From Lepidodermella squamata (lineage: Eukaryota > Gastrotricha), in contig JBLDXI010000021.1 of NCBI GenBank assembly GCA_047495785.1, positions 1,674,001 to 1,738,000 on the forward strand: a stretch of 64,000 nucleotides of DNA, read 5' to 3'. The notes beneath the pieces were generated by a model. The model was not told the DNA's origin, did not search any database, and was given only the letters and a program-made list of their open reading frames with translations. The position numbers and the translations under genes are program-made. Position 1 is the first letter of the stretch. The number at the start of each line of letters is the position of its first letter. Shown here one piece after another: positions 1 through 9,890 of the stretch.

Positions 1-408
1 AATAATCATCGCCTCTTTCTCGGTGAACTGCAGTTTTCTTTCATAGCGTTTTTAGTGTGTCAGAACTACGACAGCTTTGAACAATGGAAAAAAATTGTTG
101 AATTAATCTGCAGCTGTGATCGAGCACTTGCTAACAATGTTCAGTTCTTTCTTGACTTTCTTAAAGTTTTGTACTATCATTTGAAAGAAGTTCCATCTGA
201 CTTCTTTGTTGACATTGTTTCTGCTGACAATTTTTTAACAGTCACTCTTCACCGATTTTTCGTCAACGTTGAGCAATCTACAGATGCACCGCGCGAATTG
301 AAACAACGCGTCGAAAAGTTCAGGAAATACGTAACCGAACAATTCAAGTGGGATTTCACTTCTGAGCTTCCTGAGGATCAACCGGTGGTCGTTGATTTAT
401 GCCAATGA
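1..408 (+). CDS. AAR2: AAR2 splicing factor homologue, 3'-terminal coding part (partial)
   Basis: AAR2 is an assembly chaperone of U5 snRNP that binds PRP8 during spliceosome recycling. The reading frame is open from base 1 and ends in TGA at 406-408, giving about 135 C-terminal residues. Segments GELQFSFIAFL, DFFVDIVSADNFLT and KWDFTSELPEDQPVVVDL follow the conserved AAR2 C-terminal domain as I recall it. The 5' part lies outside the window. The next gene, DNase II, starts only 42 nt after this stop, directly behind an acceptor-like TTCAATAG. No polyadenylation signal is obvious in the gap, so the two may share a primary transcript (inference). Identification is confident. Confidence 0.9.
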   Translation, partial: NNHRLFLGELQFSFIAFLVCQNYDSFEQWKKIVELICSCDRALANNVQFFLDFLKVLYYHLKEVPSDFFVDIVSADNFLTVTLHRFFVNVEQSTDAPRELKQRVEKFRKYVTEQFKWDFTSELPEDQPVVVDLCQ

Positions 409-448
409 ATTTTCTACCATGTGATTTCAATTTATCCATTTATTCAAT

Positions 449-450
449 AG
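449..450 (+). promoter_or_regulatory. splice-acceptor-like AG directly before the DNase II ATG
   Basis: A T-rich tract (tttatccatttattcaatag) ends in AG at 449-450 and the ATG is the very next base. It lies 41 nt after the AAR2 stop. It could be a spliced-leader trans-splice acceptor or the 3' end of a 5'-UTR intron that starts inside AAR2. The sequence alone cannot decide. Confidence 0.5.
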
Positions 451-1793
451 ATGATTTTATTTATTGTATTAATAACGATATCGATCACCTCTAGCAAAGC
501 GATCGATTTGAAATGCCGCGACCTGGACGGCAACGCTGTTGATTGGTACACGAGCATCAAGCTGCCGAAAATAACCGATAACCACGCTTGGCCTGAAGTG
601 AAAACTGGTGCAGCATTGGTTTACCAAGACGTAAACAATCCTGGTTCTTGGAAACGCGCCTCGGCGTTGATCACTGACGAATCATCGCATATTGCCAAAA
701 CAATTGCCCCAATTTACTCAGGGAATCCGAACGTGACTTACCTATTGTACAACGATCAGCCTCCCCCGGATAGACAAAATTACCTCAACAAGGGCCATGC
801 AAAGGGTCTGATTATTTTCAACGAGAATTCCGGTATTTGGCTTGTTCACTCTGTCCCTGGTTTTCCACCTGCTGCGACGGGGGGTGCGTCTTACAGCTAT
901 CCGTCTTCCGGTCACTTATTTGGTCAATCTTTCTTGTGCTTGTCATTGTCTTCATCTCAACTGGAAGCCATTGGTAATTGCTTTGAATTTTTCTAAAAAT
1001 AGTCTCTAATTTTACTTTCGTTCTAGCGACGCAACTTTACTACAATAATGTTCACGTCTATGATAAAAATGTGCCTCAGGCAGTGCTCGATCGATATCCT
1101 CACCTTCGCGAAACAATTGAACGCACGAGCCCCCCTAAAGCACCCTACACATCGACATTGACGATCACTACATCTGGCGGTTTTAGTTTCACATCCTTCG
1201 CTAAAGATGGGCGATTTAAACAGGATTTGTATGATCAAGATGTTGCGCCTGTGCTGAAATCCGATCTCTCTGTCGAATCATGGCGAAATGGTAACGGAAA
1301 CATCCCATCGGATTGCAATGGAACATTTTCAGTGATGAACATCAACACCATCCACTTCGACGCCCCGGCAGAGTTGGATCGTGATGTAATGTATGAAACG
1401 AACAACGACCATTCAAAGTGGGCTGTTACTACCTCTGCTGATAACCCTTGGTCTTGCATCGGTGACATAAACCGTCAACTCGGTCAGTTCAAACGAGGCG
1501 GTGGAACTGTTTGCTTGAAGCATCCAAGGGTTTGGAAATCATATTTTGACCTGATCTCTGGTGTTGATCCTTGCGATAAGCCCTCAAATCGCGCGACATC
1601 ACCCAAGCCGAAAGTTCAGAAGAAACGAGGCGGCAAGAAAAAACAGTCTGGTTCAGATAGTGAACTGGAGATCACCCGCAACATTGATTCTGTCGACTAT
1701 GCCCGACGCTGCCGCTATAAATCTGACGGCACTGTGTCATGCCGTAAGGTTTCCGGAAAATTTAGCCTCGAAGTGAACGAAATCGGGTTCTGA
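451..1793 (+). CDS. Deoxyribonuclease II-like acid endonuclease
   Basis: Lysosomal or secreted acid DNase that degrades DNA of engulfed cells. CDS join(451..973,1027..1793), 429 aa; the 53-nt intron is GT-AG with phase 1. A signal peptide (about residues 1-17) fits a secretory enzyme. Catalytic-type motifs are present: HAKG near residue 116, HSVPGFPP with His133, and the second histidine motif NDHSKWA with His303, so the enzyme looks active. Many Cys and Gly/Trp landmarks of the family (DNPWSCIGDINRQ) are retained. Odd feature: a Lys-rich low-complexity insertion (KKRGGKKK) near residue 380, before the C-terminal CRYKSDGTVSC segment. Start chosen because the signal peptide begins there and an acceptor-like AG abuts it. 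DNase II families are expanded in some nematodes; only one copy is seen here. Confidence 0.92.
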
Positions 1794-1984
1794 TCTCCCG
1801 TCACTCAACTCTTTCATCGTTTTCCCTGCTTGTTTTTTTCGCTTCTTTCTTGATCAAGTTTTGACGATTTTTTTTAGCTTTAACTGTTGAAGTTTTGATC
1901 TAATCATTGACTTGCCGGTTATTAAAATTTTGTAATGTTTAACGCATTTTTTTGTTCTAGTAATTTTGAGATTACCATTTAATA

Positions 1985-2242
1985 ATGGGTGGACACGGTG
2001 ACGATGCCGCTTACAAGTTCACTGGCTGGCGCCAATATTACAACTCTTACACCAGCAAGGGCCGATTTAACGTGAGCTTGAAACAGGATTACCTATAGTA
2101 TGCGTTGACGAACATTTTCTATTTTCAGATCGTCGTGAGCACATGGTCTATCCTGATCGGAGGTATCCTTTTCATGAAAATGAAGCCTAAAAAGGCTGTG
2201 GAGGCCCCGAAAGCTACAGCGGCTGTCAAAGCGCATCATTAG
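1985..2242 (+). CDS. ATP5MK: ATP synthase membrane subunit k (DAPIT/USMG5)
   Basis: Small single-pass inner-membrane subunit of mitochondrial F1Fo ATP synthase that helps dimerise the complex. CDS join(1985..2071,2129..2242), 66 aa, close to the family length of about 58. YKFTGWRQYYNSYTSKGR matches the conserved N-terminus (QFTG...YFNSYT..GR), followed by one hydrophobic helix (about residues 31-46) and a short Lys/Ala-rich tail. The 57-nt intron falls after Asn29. An acceptor-like ttgttctag ends at 1960, 24 nt before the ATG. AATAAA at 2282-2287 is a plausible polyadenylation signal. It lies 191 nt after the DNase II stop. Confidence 0.88.
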
Positions 2243-2534
2243 ATAAAACCCCGTGCGAATCGACCCGGCTTGATGAACATGAATAAAAGTCCTTGATGAA
2301 AACATCCGATCTTATGATAGAAGTTTCCTGTATAATTTCGAAGTTCTCGCTGACTGCCACCGTTTTAGGCAAAATAATTCAGTGATATGCTGGATATCTT
2401 TAGATTATTCGATTTCGACCCACTGAGTGAATGAAATAAAATAAAAGGAAAAAAGATTGCGAAGAGACTTGTTTACTTCTCGTTTATTTATTTTGGAATT
2501 TGCACAGAGATGAGCAATCAAAACAAGGAAGACC

Positions 2535-3669
2535 TCAGAATCGGGAGACAGTTTGTCGCATGGACTGCGCTTCAGCGCGACCGCGAAGCTGTTCAGTCTC
2601 TTCATCATCATATAGAATTTCGGCGTGGGGCCGTTTGCGTTGCTGCTTCCGAGATTTTTTAGACTTGCCGCCAGCGGAAGTGGATGGTTCATCTCTTCCG
2701 ACAATTCGCTCAGGAATGTCTTCCATATCTTCATCTTCGCTGCTTGTGATGTCCAAATCGTCACCGGCAACGTAGTGAACGCGGCCCACCTCCTCGTCAT
2801 CTTCCTCATACTCTTCTTCTTCCTCGGACATGTCTTCGGCTTCATAATCGGATTCTTTTTCCGATTCTTGTTCTTCAAGAACGTGCTCGAAAGCTTTCTC
2901 AGGAAAGTTGACAATAGCTGTTGTCTAAATCAGGGAAAACAATAGGTAATTCACAGCAAGATAGAGACCACCTCTAAACTTACGTCTTTTCCGTGTAGTC
3001 TTTGAGCTAATTGCTTTTCGATCGCTAAATCGAGGCGCGCGGCAATCAAAGCTTTCTTCTCACGACTTTTCTCACGGCGTTCAGCTTTAGTACTGACCGG
3101 TACAATCGTCTTCTTTGATGTCAACGTAAGTTTGCGGATTCGCATAAGGTACTGCTGAATTCGAAGATATCGCTGCTTGCATTTGTGACGAATGAAACTG
3201 AAATAGATCGAAATGAATTCTGAATCATGTCAAAGAAGATGAAGATTTTGAAGTGATTTCAAGAAATTGCCAAGTTGAACTAAACAGACGCCAAACAATT
3301 GAAACTCACTTTGGCCAATAAATCAGATGTTCGTTTATTTGCTTTATTGCTTTGGTGACATTATTCGACAGCTTTAGCTTCTCCCAAGTTTTCCCAGGGA
3401 AAGCTGCGCGTTCGACAACTTTGACGTAGAGATAGCATATGCCGGCCTCTTCACGAACCGTCGCGTATTGACTGTTAGCTAGCGGACAACAACCACGACT
3501 GCAGAAACCAGTCAAGTTGTACTGGTTTCGGCAAAACATGTGTGTTTTGGTTCTGGTTTGAAAATATTAATAAGAAAGATTTTTCCAAGGAGATCGTCAA
3601 GACTTACTTGATTCGATAGGAGCAATGAGAGCCATTTATGACGCTCCAAATTACGTCGTCGTGCTGCAT
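2535..3669 (-). CDS. MAK16: MAK16 ribosome-biogenesis factor
   Basis: Nucleolar protein required for early 60S ribosomal subunit maturation. CDS complement(join(2535..2924,2984..3197,3310..3552,3608..3669)), 302 aa, against about 300 in human. The N-terminus MQHDDVIW and the Cys-rich zinc-binding region ([25 protein letters not shown]) are intact, followed by [29 protein letters not shown] and the basic [15 protein letters not shown] block. The C-terminus is acidic (Glu/Asp-rich, about residues 205-235) as in the family. Every exon junction is GT-AG and in phase. It is the last of five co-directional genes; the NELFA stop lies 141 nt upstream of its ATG, with an acceptor-like AG (3691-3692) between them. 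Confidence 0.93.
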
Positions 3670-3690
3670 TTTTTAGTGGTAAATGCAATC

Positions 3691-3692
3691 CT
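3691..3692 (-). promoter_or_regulatory. acceptor-like AG upstream of MAK16
   Basis: On the minus strand the tract ttctgtctcaattag ends 21 nt before the MAK16 ATG and 118 nt after the NELFA stop. It is a candidate trans-splice acceptor for a downstream operon gene. Confidence 0.45.
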
Positions 3693-3810
3693 AATTGAGA
3701 CAGAATTGATGTTTGAAAAATATAAATAGTGACATGTTTGCTTCGAAAAAAAGTTATCATCATTATCATCATCATGAAAATCGGCGGTAATAAGTCAAGT
3801 CAAAATAACG

Positions 3811-5845
3811 TCATCTTGGAATGAAAACTGGGCCCTGCGAGGTGTACACAACCGTATGTTGCGGCGGCGACTGTTGCTGCTGCTGCTGCTGCTGTTGTTG
3901 TTGTTGCTGCTGCGGCTGCTGTTGATGGGCATGGGGAATCATTGGTTGTTGCACCTGGTTTTGCATGGCCTGGGCAGCAGCAGCCTGCATGCCAGCTACA
4001 TCAGGATCTTGTTGCACTCTAACAAGCTTGAATGGCAAAGAACCATTTCCACTCGGATCTTGGAATGCCAGCGGGTTCATCTGATTCATACCTAAAAACC
4101 AAAAGGACTTTATCGTTTGTGATTTCTTCGGTCTGATCTACTCACCGGGCGCGACTCTCATGGGCAGTGATTTGACAGACGGGAACAGCGAGAATAAGTT
4201 GCCTGCAGCTGCAGCAGCAGCCGCAGCGGCTGCTTGCTGCTGGGCGGCGCTGAACGACGCCAACAGTCCTTGCGACATCTGAGAGGTGAAATTCATCGAC
4301 GCGCCCGAGTTCATGGCATGGCGGTAGAAGGAGGCAGACGCATCACTGAGCACCGGCATTTTCGGAATATCTCCAAAATCAACAACAGGGGCCTCGACTT
4401 GATGGCGATTGTGCTCGCTGGCCATCAATTCATTAGCCATCACTTCCATGGCTTGTTTTGCTTCTCGTTCAGCTTCATCTTCCGCGGAAGGTTGGTGCGG
4501 CGCAGGTTCAGCCGTTAGTCTCTCAGGTGAGATTTCATTCTTGGGAACAACCGGCGAAGTCAAGAGGGGGAGGCTAATTTGAGCAGGATTTTCCGACGCA
4601 GCTTTTGCATTGATTTCTTTCTTCGTCTTTTTCGGTTCCGATTTCGTCGGTGGTTTCTCATCGTCATTCTTGCCCTTTCGTTTTCGAGCGGCTGCCGACT
4701 TCGAATCCGTTGGACTAGTGATCGGAGAAGTGACTACTGAGCCATCATTCTTCTCCCCGAATTCATCTTTATGATCATCTTTCTCTTCATGAAAAACAGG
4801 CCGGGGCGGGTCTTCGAAAGTAGCTGTGGATTGCGGTTTCACTTTATCCCCCTTGGCTTCGGAAAGCGACGCGCGGTGCCGCTTTCTCGGGTCGAGGTTG
4901 CTCGGTAAATCCGTCAACTCTAATAATTTTACGCCATTACCGACTGGGGTCATGGAATGCTGACGATTTCCAGCCATCGAAGAAGCATAGGATGACGAAG
5001 GCTGGAATCTAGACGACGGCAAAAATCCGTCTCCCCCTTTAGCACCGCCCTCTGACGAATCCGAGGTCATCTTCTTGGCAAAAGACCGCATTTTAATAGG
5101 TACAGTGGACATGCTCGACGGCGCTGTTGTGTTACTCATGCTTCGCGATGACCCAGCCAGATCCGTTGATTTTTGCACCAGCTGAGCGCGTAATTCGGCA
5201 GATTTCGGTTTTCGACGCAGGGCAAAGTGCTTAACCAACTGATGGTGGGGTAGAAGCGTTGGCAAGTTAGCGGCTGCACCGGCTTGAGGCGACATCAAAC
5301 GGGCAGCACTCGAAGAAACAGCAGAGCTGTAAAGGCTCGTCGCTGTCGCCCTTGTCATATACATAGCATCAAGAGGAATGACATTAGGCTGGCTATTCTG
5401 CTTGTTGCTTACTACGACGAAAATCAATTGAATTCAGCTAAAGGTACAAAATATGATGTAACTCACGACTCGAAACAAGACTTTTATAAGCCGCAGCACA
5501 GTTCGGGTCAGGCAAACACGTTTCATTCAGACAGCCACGTTCTGGAAGAGTCGAGACAATAGAGGAAATAGATCGAATCCATGGATCTGAATCGTTCGTG
5601 CCAAGCTTTATCAACTCTGACAGTTCACTTTGAAGCTAAAAAGGTATATTTCACAACTCAGATCAACTGAATTAGCGAGAGAGTACCTCGGCGTAAGACC
5701 TCAAAGGCAAATGAATAAATGAAGTAAGAATTTTAATGCGCGTTCGGGGCTCCAGATGACCATATGTTTTTATCAACCCTCGCAGCCGATCAGAAGTCCA
5801 CGATGAGGCGCCAAAGTTTTTAGTAATCGCAGCATCATGTTCCAT
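3811..5845 (-). CDS. NELFA: Negative elongation factor A (NELF-A)
   Basis: Subunit of the NELF complex, which pauses RNA polymerase II near promoters together with DSIF. CDS complement(join(3811..4091,4146..5411,5467..5635,5687..5845)), 624 aa. The N-terminal helical domain is recognisable (TRIKILTSFIHLPLRSYAE, DSDPWIRSI), then KHFALRRKPKSAELRAQLVQKST and GVKLLELTDLP, which are family signatures. The rest is long and disordered, with an Ala run (about residues 511-520) and a Gln tract near the C-terminus. The C-terminal block I know from vertebrate NELF-A (LTREQMF... FMAGSR) was not seen; the protein ends VVYTSQGPVFIPR. Gap to the upstream gene MFSD13A is 233 nt. NELF is absent from C. elegans, which helps placement of the organism. 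Confidence 0.85.
3871..3928 (-). repeat. CAG/CAA polyglutamine-coding tract in NELFA
   Basis: A mixed CAG/CAA run encodes about 15 consecutive Gln with neighbouring Gln/Pro-rich sequence. Mixed codons suggest selection for the amino acid run or an old, stabilised repeat. Confidence 0.8.
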
Positions 5846-5867
5846 TCGTATTTTTAATAATTAAACC

Positions 5868-5869
5868 CT
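5868..5869 (-). promoter_or_regulatory. acceptor-like AG upstream of NELFA
   Basis: The minus-strand sequence gccctgtttgatgtag ends 22 nt before the NELFA start and about 209 nt after the MFSD13A stop. Candidate trans-splice acceptor. Confidence 0.4.
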
Positions 5870-6078
5870 ACATCAAACAGGGCTAACAAAATACAGTTTC
5901 CACTTTATTGCTGGATAAAAACGTAACAACGTGCTAAAATTCGTTGACCATTCGAAGATAAAACACCGGTGCATTTCGGCTGGTAAATCAAGTCTCAACG
6001 GTAATATACAATAAATATCGACAAAATCTAACACACCCCAGAGCTATAAACAAGTACGAAATAGCAACCATTAAATGG

Positions 6079-7677
6079 TTACAATGGTAAATATGAAAAG
6101 CTAGTTGAAGCCGTGTAAAAGCCAGACTCGACTTTGGTGTTTCGGAAATGTTGAACCAACTTCAAGCGACTATCACGTAACCGGTACTGAGTCCACATGA
6201 CTATCTGCAAAGCCGCGCAAAAGATAGGTACCCATACAATAGTTTGAAAAATAGCCTCCTGTGACATGGCTACTGTAGATGAATGCGGCGAGTCGGGTGC
6301 TGAAGTTGCAATTATATCCGCCTTCTCGTTGGATGATGCCGATAGATATGAAATCAAGGCGGTTCCAATGATTGGAGCCAACGTTTGTCCCGGTTTCGTT
6401 ACAAGTGACACCGTGCCGCTGATTAGCGCAGCTACCGGATACGGCCTTCGACTGATCACGCAATCTTCGTCAACGAGTTCACTCAGCACAAGGTTTAAAA
6501 CCTTGCAAAGACCTTCCGTAAATATCCGGTTGCTAAAATAAGAAGCAAATGATCTTAAATTTGGAAGAATAAGATAAGATTCTTTTGGAACTAACCATGC
6601 AACGAATAGGACCAACAATGCCATACAGCCTCTGCCGCAAATAAGCAGAAGAATCGGGAATATCAGCTTCAGATAAAACAGAGCCCTCACAACTTTATAG
6701 GTGCCATGCCGTTTACACAAATGAGTCAGATACAAGTTGTTAAAATGAGGCGCAATAAATGAGAGGGCAAGAAGGATTGAGCCCAAAACGGCATTAGTGC
6801 TTGTTTTCAACAGACTATCAAGGATCAATGGAAAGAAACTGCTGTTGAAATGGCAATGGAGCACTTGAATGAAGTCCATGGCGGAAAACCAAAAGAAATT
6901 CGGATTCTTTCCCAACTGTTTCAGAAACGAAAGGGGCGAAGCCTTTATTTCAGCGCCATCAGATGCCTGCAGCTGAGACTTGGCCTCATCACTTTCGTTG
7001 ATCAATAAACTTTGCTTCAACTTGGAAATAATCGTTAAAAAGCCAGCTAAACTAGCCACGGCGATTACGGCACAATACCAGCGGAACATTGCCGGATTAG
7101 CTGGATCCCAAATTATGTAAGAAATAAAAACTGTCGATGCCCCGAAACATGAGAATAGTGCGTTGTAAAAGTTCAAGTCGGCGCGGTCACCTGTCGAGGT
7201 GGTAAGATCAACTAGCAGGCCGGTGTGGTGTAGTTCGATTGTAGTTAGCCCAGTATCGTAGACACAAAGTGCGACTAGTAGCTGGAACGCTGACAACTGT
7301 GAAGGAAGCGGGAGCCAAAACAACAAAAACGATATCGCTAGAAGGGGATACGCCCACGACAGCGCTTGAATGCGACGAACAACAACAAGTCTCGACTGAG
7401 GAGCATCTCCCGATGTTTGCAGGAGGCCTGGAATAAGCAGACAATTAAAATTCGAACAAATGACGTCTGAAAACTAACTTTTATCGCTGATCCATCCAAA
7501 TAAAGGATCGTTAACACTATTCCAAACCAGGAAAACCAGCTCTATCGCCCAGAATGCCCATAGATTTACTTTGACTACAGATATGTAGTAGTCGATGTGA
7601 TAGAGCAGAAATGTATTATGTAGAATGGTGGTGAAGAAAGTGAGAGATCCATATAACAGAGCCGTTGACCTCTTCAT
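6079..7677 (-). CDS. MFSD13A: MFSD13A/TMEM180-like major facilitator protein
   Basis: Polytopic membrane protein of the major facilitator superfamily; substrate unknown. CDS complement(join(6079..6532,6596..7427,7479..7677)), 494 aa (human about 517). Diagnostic segments: [38 protein letters not shown], the FHCHFNS-like [18 protein letters not shown] and [14 protein letters not shown]. The start at 7677 (MKRST) is preferred over 7749 because it aligns with the family N-terminus and lies 13 nt after a strong acceptor-like AG at 7691-7692 (cgttctgcatag). The 63-nt intron at 6533-6595 is a multiple of three with no stop, so it reads through; removing it restores the family ACNRIFTEG. PYROXD2 ends 159 nt upstream. 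Confidence 0.9.
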
Positions 7678-7690
7678 CAACGATAAAAGC

Positions 7691-7692
7691 CT
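7691..7692 (-). promoter_or_regulatory. acceptor-like AG upstream of MFSD13A
   Basis: Minus-strand tract caatttcgttctgcatag, 13 nt before the preferred ATG and 144 nt after the PYROXD2 stop. It also argues against the upstream in-frame ATG at 7749. Confidence 0.5.
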
Positions 7693-7836
7693 ATGCAGAA
7701 CGAAATTGAAATTTTGATCAATAAATTGTTTCAATAATATGACATGCATTGTATCAAATCAAATGAGGTCATTGATCACCAGTGAATCAGCAATAATTGA
7801 ATCGTTTTAAATCTATTCCGATAGTAGGTCTTTAGT

Positions 7837-9835
7837 TTATATGCGTTTACGCTTTTTGTCTTCAATGAAAGCATTAGCAGCAAGAACACCTGGAGTGCCC
7901 ATAACCCCGCCACCTGGATGAGTACCACTGCCACATAGGTACAACCCAGCGGCTGGTGACCTCACTGGAATTCGCGAGAAGTACAATTGATCGAGAGACA
8001 TTTCACCGTGGAAAATATTGCCACCAGTCAATCCGAATTCACGCTCTAAATCAGCCGGGCACAACACTTCGTAACCGACGATACTCGACTTGAAACCAGG
8101 CGCGTATTCTTCGATTTGATCGAAGCAACGCTGAGCATACGTCTCCCTAGTAAACCCTTCAGGCATTTTGTAAGGCGCGAATTGAGTGAACAGTTGGATG
8201 ACATGGCAGCCTTTAGGAGCCAAAGTTGGATCCAACGACGACTGGATCGTCATTTCAATCAATGGACGATCTGAAGCCTTTCCTAATAAGGCATCTGTGT
8301 ACGCCTTTTGGAGCTGCTCCATAGTTTCTGAGTTTAGATGAGCCGTGGTCTGGTGGTGTGGCATTTGTGAGTCCGCATTCGGCGAAGTCGGGTCGGCAGT
8401 GAAATTCGGTAACGCTTTCGCGGCGACTGATGATTCAAAAAGTTTTTGTATATATACTCAAGACTGAAAATAATTACTGTTGATTTTAGCTACCCCAGAC
8501 TCGTAACTAATTCCCTTGACACGCTTGATAAAGCGATCCGGTAGTTGATTTTGTTTAATCAAGTCCAGGTATGTAACTTTAGGAGTGGCATTCGAAAACA
8601 CTGCTTTCGCCTGAATTAATTTACCGCCCTCTGTTACGATTCCAACAGCACGCCCGTCTTTGATTTCGATAGATTTGACAGACTACGGAACACATTTTTT
8701 GCGAGCTGTGGCTTCGAAAAATTAATTATTACCTGGTTAGTGAAAAGAGATACCCCGCGGTCTGTGGCAACCTTTCCCAACTTGCTTGTCAGACCTCCCA
8801 TACCGCCTTCAACATAAGCCCAGCAGCCTTTGCGACCACCTGCTCCTCCCATGACGTGGTGCAACAACACATAACCAGATCCAGGAGAGTGAACACCCAA
8901 CATGGCGCCAATCATGCCATCAGTTGCAATTGAAGCCTTTAACACTTCAGATTCGAACCAATAACCAAGCACCTTACTAATCGGCGCAGTCAGCAATTCG
9001 TAAATGTCAACCGGTGACATATCTTTTCCCATGTGCTTCGAGTATAAATGGTACATTGCGCGCAACTTCTTGGCTTCGCGCCATTTATCAGAGAGACGCC
9101 CGTGCAATAACCTATCGAAGTCCAACGGCTCCATGTCGAAAAAAATGGGCTCTAAGACTGCGCACATTTTCGTCAAGAACTCTTCGTACTTGATAAAATT
9201 CTCCGAGTCAGCCTTCGAAAACTTTGCTATTTCCTTAGCATTCAAAGCATCATTTTTGCCGAGCGTTAGGGAAGAGTGCCCATTTTGCTTTTTCAGCAGC
9301 GGAGTATATGAGTATGGATCGCGAAAATGAAACTTGATGTCATAGTTGTCAAGATTGAGGTCTTGCCAAATGCTTGGTCGTAGTAAGCTTAGGAGGTAAG
9401 AGGCTCTTGAAAACTTGAATCCGGGCACAATTTCCTCGGTAACAGAGGCACCTCCCACAATGTGTCGCTTTTCAAACACAGCAACACTGACGCCGGCTTG
9501 TGCGAGGTAGGAGGCCTTGAAAATAAAACACAATCCTTTTAGATTTTTTCAGTAGGGTATTGGATAGAAAAACTGAATGTAATTTAAAGTAGTTGATTTG
9601 CAAGCGGAAAAACGTTAAATAACATACAGATATCAACCCATTGTGCCCTTGAGAGGTGGATGAACGCACCACAAATATATTCAATGATTTACCAATTTAA
9701 AATAAATCGCGTACCTCCTCCCACGATAACAACATCATATGATGATTTCATTGTGTCCTGTGGCGTAGCAGAAAAACTCCGGGAAGCATTCCACAAAGCT
9801 TGTCGATGGGTGGCATTAACTACTCGTCTCAACAT
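7837..9835 (-). CDS. PYROXD2: PYROXD2-like FAD/NAD-dependent oxidoreductase
   Basis: Mitochondrial pyridine-nucleotide-disulphide oxidoreductase domain protein of the carotenoid-desaturase-like amine-oxidase group; physiological substrate unclear. CDS complement(join(7837..8426,8478..8682,8733..9515,9628..9647,9715..9835)), 572 aa (human 581). The N-terminus is basic/Ser-rich (MLRRVVNATHRQ), consistent with mitochondrial import, followed by a Rossmann dinucleotide motif VVIVGGGHNGL. FSRASYLLSLLRP, SNATP, PHHQ, SSLDPTLAPKGCHV and LCGSGTHPGGGVMG are family hallmarks. Exon 2 is a 20-nt microexon that completes the Rossmann glycine motif. The start lies 16 nt after an acceptor-like AG (9852-9853), and the upstream gene SMG9 ends 55 nt before the ATG. 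Confidence 0.93.
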
Positions 9836-9851
9836 TTTTTATAAGTAACGC

Positions 9852-9853
9852 CT
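9852..9853 (-). promoter_or_regulatory. acceptor-like AG between SMG9 and PYROXD2
   Basis: The minus-strand tract aatttatataaaatttag ends only 37 nt after the SMG9 stop and 16 nt before the PYROXD2 ATG. There is hardly room for an independent promoter, so this is one of the best candidate trans-splice acceptors in the window. Confidence 0.55.
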
Positions 9854-9890
9854 AAATTTTATATAAATTTTACATTACGAGACAACGCTA

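Noticed and set aside
3856-4095. Plus-strand frame with a Leu-rich run
   Set aside because: It is the reverse complement of the NELFA polyglutamine tract; CAG/CTG repeats are open in several frames.
7678-7749. Longer N-terminus of MFSD13A starting at 7749
   Set aside because: The extra 24 residues are not family-like and lie upstream of a strong acceptor AG at 7691-7692, so they are probably not in the mature mRNA.
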